From the NCBI RefSeq assembly GCF_030944405.1, contig NZ_CP132339.1, positions 3,968,001 through 4,032,000 of the forward strand: a stretch of 64,000 nt of DNA, given 5' to 3'. The notes beneath the pieces are model-generated. The model was not told the DNA's origin. It worked only from the letters and a program-made list of their open reading frames with translations, and made no database searches. The translations under genes and the position numbers were made by a program. The stretch is from Janthinobacterium sp. J1-1. GTDB taxonomy: Bacteria; Pseudomonadota; Gammaproteobacteria; Burkholderiales; Burkholderiaceae_D. Position 1 is the first letter of the stretch, and the number at the start of each line of letters is the position of its first letter. Positions 36,555 to 45,349 of the stretch are shown piece after piece.

Positions 36555-38042
36555 ATGAACAAACGAAGCCTGCCCACCGAGCCACGCCGGTTCCAGATGT
36601 ATATCGACGGCCAGCCGGTCGATGCCGCCAGCGGCGAGACCATTACCCGCCACAGCCCCGCCCACGGCGTGCCCGTGGCCACCTGGCCGCGCGCCGGCAA
36701 GGACGACACCGAACGCGCGATCGCCGCCGCGCGCCGCGCTTTTGATCACGGCCCGTGGGCCGGCATGAGCGCCGCCGAACGGGCCAAGGTGCTGTTCAAG
36801 GCGGCCGACCTGATCGAAGCACAGGCCGAAGAACTGGGCCTGGTCGAATCGCTGGAAACGGGTAAACCGATCCTGCAGGCCATCGGCGAAATCCACGGCG
36901 CCGTCGACGTGTGGCGCTTTGCCGCGGGCGCGGCGCGCACCATGGCCGGCCAGGCCTACGACAATCTGGGCGAGCGCATCCTGGCGATGGTGCTGCGCCA
37001 GCCGCTGGGCGTGGTGGGTGTCATCACGCCGTGGAATTTCCCCTTCTTCATTCTCTCCGAGCGCCTGCCCTTTATTCTCGCCGCCGGCTGCACGACCGTG
37101 ATCAAGCCGGCCGAAGCGACCAGCGGCACCACCGTCATGCTGGCCACGCTGCTGGAACAGGCGGGCCTGCCGGCCGGCGTGGTCAATGTGGTGACGGGGC
37201 GCGGCAGCGTGGCCGGCCAGGCCATCCTCGACAGCGAGCTGGTCGACATGGTGTCGTTTACCGGCTCGACCGCCACCGGTCAGAAGGCGATCGCCGCCTC
37301 GGCCGGCAATATCAAGAAGCTGGGGCTGGAACTGGGTGGCAAGAATCCGCACATCGTGTTCGCCAACGCCAACCTCGATGACGCGGCCGACGGCGTCGCC
37401 TTCGGCATGGCCTTCAATGCGGGCCAGTGCTGCGTGGGCGGCAGCCGCCTGCTGGTCGAGCGCAGCGTTGCCGCCGCGTTCACGGCAAAGCTGGCGGCCA
37501 AGATCGCCCGCATCCGCATCGGCGACCCGCTCGACGAATCCACCCAGGTGGGCGCCATGTTCGACGAAGGCCATATGCACAGCGTACTGGCGTATATCGA
37601 GCAGGGCGTGAAGGCGGGCGCCACGGTGGTCTGCGGCGGCGGCCGCCTGGAAACCGAACGTGGCTATTTCGTGCAGCCGACCGTGCTGGCTGACGTGCCC
37701 AAGGGCACGCCGCTGCTGCGCGAAGAGATCTTCGGCCCGGTGCTGGCGGTCGTGCCCTTCGATACCTATGAAGAGGCGATCGCGCTGGCCAACGACAGCG
37801 AATTCGGCCTGTCGGCCTCGATCTGGACGCATGACCTGAACCAGGCGCTGCGCGCCTCGCGCGAGATCCAGGCCGGCCGCGTCTGGGTCAATACCACGCT
37901 CGACAACGGCCCGGAAACGCCGCTGGGCGGCATGAAGCAGTCGGGCCAGGGCCGCGAGGCCGGCCTGGCCGGCATCGAGGAGTACACGGAAGTCAAAACC
38001 GTGCATATCAACCTGCAGCCGCGCCAGCACTGGATATCCTGA
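36555..38042 (+). CDS. NAD(P)-dependent aldehyde dehydrogenase, set A
   Basis: A 495-residue aldehyde dehydrogenase. Signatures: TPWNFPFF, the general base Glu259 in LELGGKNPHI, catalytic Cys293 in FNAGQCCVGGSR, EEIFGPVLAVVPF and PLGGMKQSGQGREAG. Most similar in appearance to betaine/aminoaldehyde-type dehydrogenases. It lies directly before a GMC alcohol oxidase/dehydrogenase (10-bp gap), the usual pair that turns a primary alcohol into an acid; the acid can then be taken over by the CoA-transferase. ATG follows AAGGAG at 36542-36547. The paralogue of set B is at 55820. Confidence 0.92.
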   Translation: MNKRSLPTEPRRFQMYIDGQPVDAASGETITRHSPAHGVPVATWPRAGKDDTERAIAAARRAFDHGPWAGMSAAERAKVLFKAADLIEAQAEELGLVESLETGKPILQAIGEIHGAVDVWRFAAGAARTMAGQAYDNLGERILAMVLRQPLGVVGVITPWNFPFFILSERLPFILAAGCTTVIKPAEATSGTTVMLATLLEQAGLPAGVVNVVTGRGSVAGQAILDSELVDMVSFTGSTATGQKAIAASAGNIKKLGLELGGKNPHIVFANANLDDAADGVAFGMAFNAGQCCVGGSRLLVERSVAAAFTAKLAAKIARIRIGDPLDESTQVGAMFDEGHMHSVLAYIEQGVKAGATVVCGGGRLETERGYFVQPTVLADVPKGTPLLREEIFGPVLAVVPFDTYEEAIALANDSEFGLSASIWTHDLNQALRASREIQAGRVWVNTTLDNGPETPLGGMKQSGQGREAGLAGIEEYTEVKTVHINLQPRQHWIS

Positions 38043-38052
38043 GGGGAGCGCC

Positions 38053-39678
38053 ATGGACTACGACTACATCATCGCCGGCGGCGGTTCGGCCGGCTGCGCG
38101 CTGGCCGCGCGCCTGTCCGAATCGCCCGAGGTGCGCGTGCTGCTGCTTGAAGCGGGCAAGGCCGACAGCAATCCCTATATCCACCTGCCGGTGGGCTTCT
38201 ACAAGATGACGGGCGGCCCGCTGACCTGGGGCCTCACCACGGTGCCGCAAAAGCATGCGCTGAACCGCGAGATTGCCTACACCCAGGCGCGCGTGCTGGG
38301 CGGCGGCAGTTCCATCAACGCCCAGGTCTACACGCGCGGCTGCGCCCAGGACTATGACTCCTGGGCCCTGGACCATGGCTGCACCGGCTGGAGCGGCGCC
38401 GAGGTGCTGCCGTATTTCGTGCGGGCCGAGGACAACGACAGCCTGGCCGGCCCGCGCCACGGCATCGGCGGCCCGCAGGGCGTCAGCACGCCCACGCCGC
38501 AGCCGATCACGCGCGCCTTCGTGCAGGCCTGCCAGCAGGTCGGCATGCCGTTCAACCCCGATTTCAACGGCGAAAAGCAGGACGGCGCCGGTGCCTACCA
38601 GACCATCACGCGCGGTGCGCGGCGCTGTTCGGCGGTGGTGGGCTATCTGCGCCCGGCCATGCAGCGGCCCAACCTGACCGTGCGCACCGGTGTGCTGATC
38701 GAACGCATCCTGGTCGAGCGCCAGCGCGCCGTCGGCGTGGAAATCATCGAGCACGGCAAGCGCGTGCAGCTTCGCGCCGGCGCCGAAGTGCTGCTGACGG
38801 CGGGCGCCATCGGCTCGCCCAAGCTGATGCTGTTGTCCGGCATGGGGCCGGCCGACGAGCTGCGCGCCCTGGGCATACCGGTGGTGGCCGACCTGCCCGA
38901 AGTGGGCCGCAACCTGCACGACCATTTCGGCATCGACGTGGTGTATGAACTCAATGGCCCGCACAGCCTGGACAAATACAACAAGGCGCACTGGATGCTG
39001 TGGGCCGGCCTGGAATACCTGCTGTTCAAGAAGGGGCCGGTGGCCTCGACCATCGTCGAGGGCGGCGCCTTCTGGTATGCCGACCGCCAGGCCGCCACGC
39101 CGGACCTGCAGTTCCACTTCCTGGTCGGCGCCGGCGTCGAGGCGGGCGTGCCGAAGATCGCTTCCGGTTCGGGCGTGACCATGAATTCCTATACCTTGCG
39201 GCCGAAAGCGCGCGGTTCCGTCACCCTGCGTTCGGCCAGCGCGCGCGACTCGGCGCTGGTCGATCCGAATTTCCTCGGCCATGAATACGACCTGAAGACG
39301 TCGATCGAGGGCGTGCGCCTGAGCCGCGAGATCTTCGCCCAGTCGGCGCTGGGAAAATACGTGAAAAAAGAGCATTTTCCGGGCGGCGCCGTCAGCAGCC
39401 ACGCGCAGCTGGAACAGTATGCGCGCCAGTATGGCCGCACCTCGTATCACCCGGTGGGCACCTGCCGCATGGGCGGCGACCCGGGTTCGGTGGTCGACCC
39501 CGAACTGCGCGTGCGCGGCATCGCCGGCCTGCGCATCTGCGACAGTTCCGTCATGCCGGCGCTGGTCAGCTCGAACACCAATGCGCCATCGATCATGATC
39601 GCCGAAAAGGCGGCCGACATGATACGCGCGGCGCGCCTGGGCGCCGGCCTTGACACCCGTGTGAAGGAGGCGGCATGA
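38053..39678 (+). CDS. GMC family alcohol oxidoreductase (choline dehydrogenase-like), set A
   Basis: A 541-residue FAD enzyme of the glucose-methanol-choline family. The ADP-binding motif IAGGGSAGCALAARLSE opens the protein, then LGGGSSINAQVYTRG (GMC signature 1), GSPKLMLLSGMGPADEL (signature 2), and the catalytic histidine His466 in SYHPVGTCRMGGDP. Such enzymes oxidise primary alcohols to aldehydes. There is no signal peptide, so it acts in the cytoplasm, possibly at the membrane. The next gene starts within its stop (ATGA overlap at 39675-39678). A paralogue begins at 62586. Confidence 0.92.
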   Translation: MDYDYIIAGGGSAGCALAARLSESPEVRVLLLEAGKADSNPYIHLPVGFYKMTGGPLTWGLTTVPQKHALNREIAYTQARVLGGGSSINAQVYTRGCAQDYDSWALDHGCTGWSGAEVLPYFVRAEDNDSLAGPRHGIGGPQGVSTPTPQPITRAFVQACQQVGMPFNPDFNGEKQDGAGAYQTITRGARRCSAVVGYLRPAMQRPNLTVRTGVLIERILVERQRAVGVEIIEHGKRVQLRAGAEVLLTAGAIGSPKLMLLSGMGPADELRALGIPVVADLPEVGRNLHDHFGIDVVYELNGPHSLDKYNKAHWMLWAGLEYLLFKKGPVASTIVEGGAFWYADRQAATPDLQFHFLVGAGVEAGVPKIASGSGVTMNSYTLRPKARGSVTLRSASARDSALVDPNFLGHEYDLKTSIEGVRLSREIFAQSALGKYVKKEHFPGGAVSSHAQLEQYARQYGRTSYHPVGTCRMGGDPGSVVDPELRVRGIAGLRICDSSVMPALVSSNTNAPSIMIAEKAADMIRAARLGAGLDTRVKEAA

Positions 39679-40760
39679 GCATGGCGCACGCTAGCCCCAC
39701 CATCATCCCCGCCACCATGCGCGCCGCCGTGCTGGTCGCGCCGGGCCAGTTCGAGGTGCGCCAGGTACCGGTGCCGCAGCTGGGGCCCGCCGACGTGCTG
39801 GTCAGGGTCACGCGCTGCGGCCTGTGCGGCACCGACATGCATATCTACCACGGCACTTACTCGGCCGACCGCCTGCCCCTGATCCCCGGCCACGAGTTTT
39901 CGGGCCATATCGCGGCCCTCGGCGGTGAGGTCACAGGCCTGGCGCTGGGCCAGGGCGTGACGGCCGATATCAACGTCGGTTGCGGCGCCTGCTTTTATTG
40001 CCGCAAGAACGAGATCATGAATTGCCCGGCCATGGTGCAGATCGGCATCCATGTTGATGGCGGCCTGGCCGAGTATGTGCGCGTGCCGGCCAGCCATATC
40101 GTGCCGGTGGCCGACAGCACGCCGATCGAACTGGCGGCGCTGACCGAACCCGTGTCATGCATCGTGCGGGCCGTGAAGCGCAGCCGGCTGCGGCTGGGCG
40201 AGTCGGTGCTGATCCTGGGCGCCGGGCCGATCGGCAACCTGCACCTGCAGGTGGCGCGCCAGGCGGGCGCCGCCCCCATCATCGTCTCGGACCCGAATCC
40301 CGAACGCGCGGCATGGGCCAGGACCAGCGGCGCCGATTACGTCGTCAGCGATCCGGCCATGCTGGCCGGCGTGGTGGCGCAGGCCACGCAGGGCAGGGGC
40401 GCCGACCTGGTGATCGAATCGGTGGGCCTGACGGCGCTGTATGAACAGGCCTTCGACCTGGTGCGCCCCGGTGGCCGGGTGCTGGCCTTCGGGCTGTCCG
40501 CACCGGACGCGCATGCGCATTACCTGCCGTTCAAGGTGGTGCTCAAGGAGCTGGGGCTGCAGGGCAGCGTGGCCGGCATGGGCGACGACATGCACGAGGC
40601 GATGACCCTGATCGCCCATGACCGGCTGGCGCTGGACGCCTTTGTGGCCACCGTGTATCCGCTCGACCGCATCGGCGAGGCGATGGAGGCCTTTATCGGC
40701 GACAAGCGCATCAACAAGATCCAGATCGCCATCGGCGATGTTCCCGAGGAGACCGCATGA
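39675..40760 (+). CDS. Zinc-dependent alcohol dehydrogenase (MDR family)
   Basis: A 361-residue medium-chain dehydrogenase. Catalytic zinc ligands are Cys48 (RCGLCGTD) and the HE pair His73-Glu74 in GHEFSG; the structural zinc site is Cys103, Cys106, Cys109, Cys117. The cofactor-binding motif GAGPIGNLHLQ follows. The family includes threonine, sorbitol and galactitol dehydrogenases, so a polyol or secondary alcohol is a likely substrate. Coupled to the GMC gene by a 4-base overlap and to the aldo/keto reductase gene by another ATGA overlap at 40757-40760, showing tight co-translation. Confidence 0.9.
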   Translation: MSMAHASPTIIPATMRAAVLVAPGQFEVRQVPVPQLGPADVLVRVTRCGLCGTDMHIYHGTYSADRLPLIPGHEFSGHIAALGGEVTGLALGQGVTADINVGCGACFYCRKNEIMNCPAMVQIGIHVDGGLAEYVRVPASHIVPVADSTPIELAALTEPVSCIVRAVKRSRLRLGESVLILGAGPIGNLHLQVARQAGAAPIIVSDPNPERAAWARTSGADYVVSDPAMLAGVVAQATQGRGADLVIESVGLTALYEQAFDLVRPGGRVLAFGLSAPDAHAHYLPFKVVLKELGLQGSVAGMGDDMHEAMTLIAHDRLALDAFVATVYPLDRIGEAMEAFIGDKRINKIQIAIGDVPEETA

Positions 40761-40982
40761 GCATTTATTTTCAGCCGGGGCTGGAACGCAGCTTCGGCAC
40801 GTATCCGCTGCGGGGCGAGGAACTGGCGTCGGCCGTGCGCGCGGCGCTGGCCACCGGCTACCGCGCCTTCGACACGGCGCAAGGCTATGGCAACGAGGCC
40901 GACCTGGGACTGGCCCTGCAGGACTGCGGCGTGCCGCGCGAGCAGCTGTGCATCACCTCCAAGGTCGCCCTGGAAAATTTTG
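40757..40982 (+). pseudogene. Aldo/keto reductase, 5' part (split by ISL3-family element)
   Basis: The first 75 codons of an aldo/keto reductase gene, starting in an ATGA overlap with the alcohol dehydrogenase gene. FDTAQGYGNEADLGLAL contains the active-site Asp and Tyr region of the family. The frame is cut at 40982, where the inserted element begins; the run-through adds only a few residues. With the other piece (42324-42916) joined across the 8-bp duplication, a 272-residue reductase is restored (KVALENF-APERFVASVRESL). The intact enzyme would reduce a ketone or aldehyde with NADPH. Confidence 0.9.
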
Positions 40983-42315
40983 GGTTCATCGCACTTTACC
41001 GGGGAACGCATCCTTGATTTTCAGAAAGAAGTAGGATGCGTCCCGAAATCCGTAAGCCATGCGCTTGATGACCTTGATGCGGTTGTTGACGCCTTCCAGG
41101 ATCGATGAGCTCATTGGATAAATGGCCGAAGCCAGGATGCCGCGCCGGTACTTGGCCAGGCGCTTGGCAAACTGGATCACCGGTGCGATCTGGCTTTGCA
41201 AGGCGAGTTTGAACCATGATTTCCATCGTCGAGCACCTTCCCAAACCGATGGTGCGTACCAGATCTCCTTCAGCTCGGTCTTGAGCAGATAGACGGTAGC
41301 CAAGGGCTGGTTGGCAGCCAACAGTTCCTCCAGCTTGACGGCCTGTTCAGCTTTCAGGTTGTCTCGGTTGCGCAGCAAAAGCCAGCGGCTACGCTTGATG
41401 ACCTGGCGGGCCTTTGGTTCGGCACGTAAGGTATTGGCTTGGTCGACGCGAACCCGGTCGACCACTTCGCGGCCAAAGCGCGCCACTACGTGAAACAAGT
41501 CGTAGACGACTTCCGCGTTCGGGCATTGCTGGCGAACTTCGAGGTCCATGGCCGTGTTCATGTCCATGGCGACGGCTTCAATCCGCTGACAGCCTTGCTC
41601 TCCCAGCAGCTCGAAGAACGGCCGGATCGCCTCTCGGCTGTTACCTTCACCAACCCACAGCACCCGCATGCGCTCGGCATCAAGGGCGACAGTGGCATAC
41701 CGGTGCCCCTTGTGCAGGGCGAATTCGTCCATGACCAGGCGCCGTACGCCCTCTGCCGAGAAGTCACCATGCAGGTACTTCAAGCGCTGATGATCGATGT
41801 CCTTGATGGTATGCCAGTGCAGCCCGGTCAACCGGGCTATATGGGCAATGGGAAGCAGCTGCGCCAGCGCCTCGACCCACAGGCGTACGCGATGCGTGAT
41901 GCGTGCGCGCCGGTCGAGCCAGGCAATGTGTTCAGCAACTCGTGCGTTGCAATGATGGCAGTCCAGCCGCCGCACCGGTACATCGAGCCAGACGCGCCTG
42001 TCGAGAATGTCGCGATCGCGCACTTTGCGCCTTCGGCGCTCATGCACCAGGGCGCAGGGCTGTCGGCATGCTCCGCATAGGGCCTCGCTTGCCGGGCAGG
42101 TATCAAGAGCGATTAACAAGGAGCCGTCTTCTTGTTCGTGGACGGATTCGACAATATGACCTTCCCAAAATGGGCTGGACGACATAGCATTGAGCATGGC
42201 GGTGGTTTGATAGACTGATTTGTTTGGCGACTATCAATCTACCAACATCAGGCCACCGCCGCCACCTCCCGCTCAGATCGTCAACCCCGTCTTCCCCCAT
42301 TCCCCGCGAAGAACC
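40983..42315. mobile_element. ISL3-family insertion sequence, 1333 bp
   Basis: Element with ends GGTTCATCGC (40983) and, on the other strand, GGTTCTTCGC (ending at 42315), flanked by a perfect 8-bp target duplication AAATTTTG at 40975-40982 and 42316-42323. An 8-bp duplication and the transposase type fit the ISL3 family. It lies in the aldo/keto reductase gene, opposite to it in orientation, and removal of the element plus one duplication copy restores that reading frame. The element may also dampen expression of the downstream aldo/keto reductase at 42942. Confidence 0.92.
40986..42197 (-). CDS. ISL3-family transposase
   Basis: A 403-residue transposase. N-terminal zinc-finger-like cysteines (CGACRQPC, then CHHCN) and a helix-turn-helix (LLPIAHIARLTGLHWHTIKDI) precede the DDE core: Asp in MDEFALHKGHRYATV, Asp in AVAMDMNTAMD and Glu near the end in LEGVNNRIKVIKR. 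All are present, so it is probably active. The stop codon falls inside the terminal repeat. ATG 42185 is an alternative start. It moves the element in which it lies. Confidence 0.93.
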   Translation of the reverse strand: MLNAMSSSPFWEGHIVESVHEQEDGSLLIALDTCPASEALCGACRQPCALVHERRRRKVRDRDILDRRVWLDVPVRRLDCHHCNARVAEHIAWLDRRARITHRVRLWVEALAQLLPIAHIARLTGLHWHTIKDIDHQRLKYLHGDFSAEGVRRLVMDEFALHKGHRYATVALDAERMRVLWVGEGNSREAIRPFFELLGEQGCQRIEAVAMDMNTAMDLEVRQQCPNAEVVYDLFHVVARFGREVVDRVRVDQANTLRAEPKARQVIKRSRWLLLRNRDNLKAEQAVKLEELLAANQPLATVYLLKTELKEIWYAPSVWEGARRWKSWFKLALQSQIAPVIQFAKRLAKYRRGILASAIYPMSSSILEGVNNRIKVIKRMAYGFRDASYFFLKIKDAFPGKVR

Positions 42316-42323
42316 AAATTTTG

Positions 42324-42916
42324 CGCCCGAACGCTTTGTTGCGTCGGTGCGCGAAAGCCTGGACAAGCTGAAACTGGCGCGCCTGGACGTGCTGCTGCTG
42401 CACTGGGCGCCTGTCGACGGCGATATCGCCCCCTCGCTGGCGCTGCTGGAACAGGCGGCGGACCTGGGGCTGGCCACGCATATCGGCGTGAGCAACTACA
42501 CGGCCGCCATGATGCGCCAGGCGGCGCGGCTGGTGCGCCGGCCGCTGGTCACCAACCAGGTCGAGTTTCACCCGCTGCTCGACCAGGGCAAGCTGCTGGC
42601 GGCGGCCGGCGAAACCGGCATTCCCCTGTCGTCCTACTGTTCCGTGGCGCGCGGCGAGGTGTTCAAGTATCCGCTGTTCGCCGAGATCGGCGCGGCCGTC
42701 GGCAAGTCGGCGGCGCAGGTGGCGCTGCGCTGGATACTGCAAAAGGGCGTGGCGATCAACACCATGTCGACCAAGCCGGAAAATATCGCCGCCAACTTCG
42801 ATATCATGGATTTCACGCTGTCGAGCGTGGACATGGCGCGCATCGACGCGCTGGGCGCCACCGACTACCGCGTCGTGACCAGTGCAAGAGTGCCATACGC
42901 ACCATGCTGGGATTGA
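42324..42916 (+). pseudogene. Aldo/keto reductase, 3' part
   Basis: Codons 76-272 of the interrupted reductase. It carries the family motifs LDVLLLHWAP (catalytic His), GVSNYTAA, the NQVEFHPLL strand and the IPLSSYCSVARG and VALRWILQKG segments up to FDIMDFTLSSVDMARIDAL. No start codon with a ribosome binding site lies at its beginning, so it is presumably untranslated unless read from the element. Together with 40757-40982 it is the only visible interruption in the set A operon. Confidence 0.9.
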
Positions 42917-42941
42917 TTTCACACCAAGGAGGAGACCAAAC

Positions 42942-43958
42942 ATGCAGCCCACCGAACAACGCCAGATCGGCCAGACCGGCCTGGAAGTGACCGCCTTTGC
43001 CTTCGGCACCGCGCCGATCGGCAATATCTTCGAACCCGTCAGCGAGGCCGTGGCCAGCGAGATGATGGCCACCGCCTGGGACGCGGGCGTGCGCTTTTTC
43101 GACACGGCGCCCATGTACGGCCACGGCCTGGCCGAGCTGCGCACAGGCCATAACCTGCGCGCAAAGAATCGCGACGATTTCGTGCTGGCCTCGAAGGTGG
43201 GCAGGGTGCTCACGCCGGCGCCGCGCGCCAGCATCGACTTCGGCCCCTGGGTCGACGCCGCGCCGTTTCGCAGCCGCTTCGACTACAGCTACGACGGCAC
43301 CATGCGCGCCTTCGAGGATTCCCTGCAGCGCCTGGCGCTCGAGCGCATGGATATCTGCTTTATCCACGATATCGATGTGTATACCCAGGGTGCGGACCAG
43401 CCGCGCGTGTTCGAGGAAGCGATGGACGGCTGCTGGCGCGCGCTGGACCAGCTGCGTTCGGAAGGCCTGGTGAAAGCCATCGGCGTGGGCGTGAACGAGT
43501 GGGAGGTCTGTCACGAAGCGCTCAAGCGCCACGATTTCGACTGCTTTCTGCTGGCCGGGCGCTACACGCTGCTGGAACAGGCGGCGCTCGACGAATTTCT
43601 GCCCCTGTGCCAGCAGCGCGGCGCCACAGTGGTGGTGGGCGGCGGCTTCAATTCCGGCATCCTGGCCACCGGCGCGAAGCCGGGCGCCAAGTATAACTAC
43701 GCACCGGCGCCGCCCGCCATCCTCGAACGGGTGGCGCGCATCGAGCAGGTCTGCCGCGAATTTAACGTGCCGCTGCCGGCGGCTGCGCTGCAGTTCGTCG
43801 TTGCCCATCCGGCGGTCGCGTCCTTTACGGCCGGCACCCGCACGGTGCAGCAGCTGCGGCAGAATCTGGAATGGTTTTCCACGCCGATACCGGCCGCGTT
43901 CTGGGAGGCCTTGCAGCGCCAGGGCTTATTGCGCGAGGATGCGCCGGTTCCCGCCTAA
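42942..43958 (+). CDS. Aldo/keto reductase (sugar/aldose dehydrogenase-like)
   Basis: A 338-residue aldo/keto reductase of the group containing L-fucose and D-threo-aldose 1-dehydrogenases. Active-site residues are visible: FFDTAPMYGHGLAE (Asp, Tyr), FVLASKVGR (Lys) and DICFIHDIDVYT (His). The C-terminal ALQFVVAHPAVASFTAGTRTV is also typical. It would oxidise an aldose at C1 or reduce a ketone. ATG 42942 follows AAGGAGGAG, an unusually strong site. It lies 25 bp past the interrupted aldo/keto reductase, so the operon continues across the insertion; sugar ABC transporter genes begin after a separate promoter. Confidence 0.88.
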   Translation: MQPTEQRQIGQTGLEVTAFAFGTAPIGNIFEPVSEAVASEMMATAWDAGVRFFDTAPMYGHGLAELRTGHNLRAKNRDDFVLASKVGRVLTPAPRASIDFGPWVDAAPFRSRFDYSYDGTMRAFEDSLQRLALERMDICFIHDIDVYTQGADQPRVFEEAMDGCWRALDQLRSEGLVKAIGVGVNEWEVCHEALKRHDFDCFLLAGRYTLLEQAALDEFLPLCQQRGATVVVGGGFNSGILATGAKPGAKYNYAPAPPAILERVARIEQVCREFNVPLPAAALQFVVAHPAVASFTAGTRTVQQLRQNLEWFSTPIPAAFWEALQRQGLLREDAPVPA

Positions 43959-44031
43959 GCACGCGTAATCGAACGCTTTATCGGCACGGAATCGTCAGAT
44001 TCCGATTGCAATCGCCGAATTTCAGGTTTAT

Positions 44032-44052
44032 AGTAACTATCTAGGGAGTTAC
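44032..44052 (+). promoter_or_regulatory. Dyad operator-like site, copy 3 (TAACTATCTAG)
   Basis: AGTAACTATCTAGGGAGTTAC, an inverted repeat with arms GTAACT and AGTTAC around eight bases, lies in the spacer ahead of the substrate-binding protein gene (starts 44139). It matches copy 2 at 34543 in core and spacing and shares TAACTA(A/T)CTAG with copy 1 at 31684. Confidence 0.55.
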
Positions 44053-44138
44053 TTAAATGCTTCCGGATCGACCCCACCCCAGCCAGTTTGAAAATAACCT
44101 CCCCGCCACGACGGGGACACCACCAAACGGAGACAAAA

Positions 44139-45257
44139 TTGGAAAAAGACACGTCCTTCATCAAGACCTTTATCGAACAGGAAACCGTCAGCCGCCGCAA
44201 CTTCCTGCTGGCCGGCGCGGCCGGGATTGCCGGCCTGTCCGCCATGGGCATGGGCCTGCCCGCGATGGCAGCACCAGGCCAGCGCCTGCCGCTGGCCTGG
44301 AGCTACCGCGACCGCAGCAATCCGTACTGGAACGAGCTGGTGTCGGGCGGCGAAGCGTTTGTCGAAAGCCAGGGCTGGAAAAAATCCGACCTGGTCCATT
44401 TGATCAACAACGGCAGCAGCGAAAAGTCGCTGGCCGACATCAAGTCCTTCCTGGCCAAGACGGGCGGCAAATGCGCCATCGCCTGCGATCCGAACGACGC
44501 GCCCAATGCGCGCCCGGTGGTCGAATCGGTGGTCAAGGCGGGCGCTTTCGTGTCCACCATCTGGAACAAGACGGACGATCTGCACCCCTGGGATTTCGGC
44601 GACAACTGGGTCTCGCACATGACCTGGTCCGACGTCGAGCCGGCCGAAAAGACGGCCCGCATCCTGCTCACCGCCATGGGCGGCAAAGGCGCCATCGTCG
44701 GCATCGGCGGCATTCCCGCCAACGGCCCGGCGGTGGAACGGCGCAAGGGCCTGATGAACGCGCTCAAGGATTTCCCGAACGTCAAGCTGCTCGACTACCA
44801 GCCGGCCGACTGGAGCACGCAGAAAGCCAATGAAGTGATGCAGGGCTTCCTGACCCGCTTCGGCGAGCAGATCACGGGCGTCTTCAGCGCCAACGACTCG
44901 ATGGCCTACGGCATCCTCGAAGCGCTGCGCGCCGAAGGGCGCAAGCTGCCGGTGGTGGCCTATGACGGCAACGCCCAGGCGGTTGACCTGGTGATGAAGG
45001 GCGAACTGTTGGCCACCTGCTTTACCAATCCGCCGTGGGCGGGCGGCATCTCGGTGGCGCTGGCCTACCACGCGGCCATCGGCACCTTCAAGCCGTCGAA
45101 AGAGCCCAAGGCGCACCGCGAGTTCTACGGCCCCACCATCCTGATCACGCAAAAAGACGCCCAGGCGTTCAAGAAGAAATACTTGTCGGGCAGCATACCC
45201 AAATACGACTGGAAAGACTTCTGGGGCCCGACCACCGGGCCGATCCGCGCCGCCTGA
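44139..45257 (+). CDS. Sugar ABC transporter substrate-binding protein (ribose-type, TAT signal)
   Basis: A 372-residue periplasmic binding protein of the ribose/galactose (type I fold) group. The signal carries the twin-arginine motif VSRRNFLLAG (Arg19-Arg20) and ends near LPAMAA. Mature motifs LAWSYRDRSNPYWNELVSGGEAFVES and the FSANDSMAYGILEALRAEGR hinge region fit the family. TTG 44139 is the likely start, as it follows ACGGAG at 44127-44132; the frame extends further up but without a binding site. It delivers an unknown sugar or polyol to the two permeases and ATPase encoded next. A stable hairpin lies between it and the permease gene. Confidence 0.88.
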   Translation: MEKDTSFIKTFIEQETVSRRNFLLAGAAGIAGLSAMGMGLPAMAAPGQRLPLAWSYRDRSNPYWNELVSGGEAFVESQGWKKSDLVHLINNGSSEKSLADIKSFLAKTGGKCAIACDPNDAPNARPVVESVVKAGAFVSTIWNKTDDLHPWDFGDNWVSHMTWSDVEPAEKTARILLTAMGGKGAIVGIGGIPANGPAVERRKGLMNALKDFPNVKLLDYQPADWSTQKANEVMQGFLTRFGEQITGVFSANDSMAYGILEALRAEGRKLPVVAYDGNAQAVDLVMKGELLATCFTNPPWAGGISVALAYHAAIGTFKPSKEPKAHREFYGPTILITQKDAQAFKKKYLSGSIPKYDWKDFWGPTTGPIRAA

Positions 45258-45281
45258 TTCCACCGGCCCGCGGCACGAGGC

Positions 45282-45304
45282 GCGCCAGGACTGCATCCTG
45301 GCGC
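45282..45304 (+). other. Hairpin between binding-protein and permease genes
   Basis: Perfect 9-bp stem (GCGCCAGGA 45282-45290, TCCTGGCGC 45296-45304) with a 5-base loop, in the 92-bp gap after the substrate-binding protein gene. No T-run. In ABC operons such hairpins commonly protect the upstream mRNA and so raise the amount of binding protein relative to the membrane parts. Confidence 0.6.
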
Positions 45305-45349
45305 CCCGCTGCGGGCGCACGTCCCTGCATTGTGATTGAAGGCTTTACC

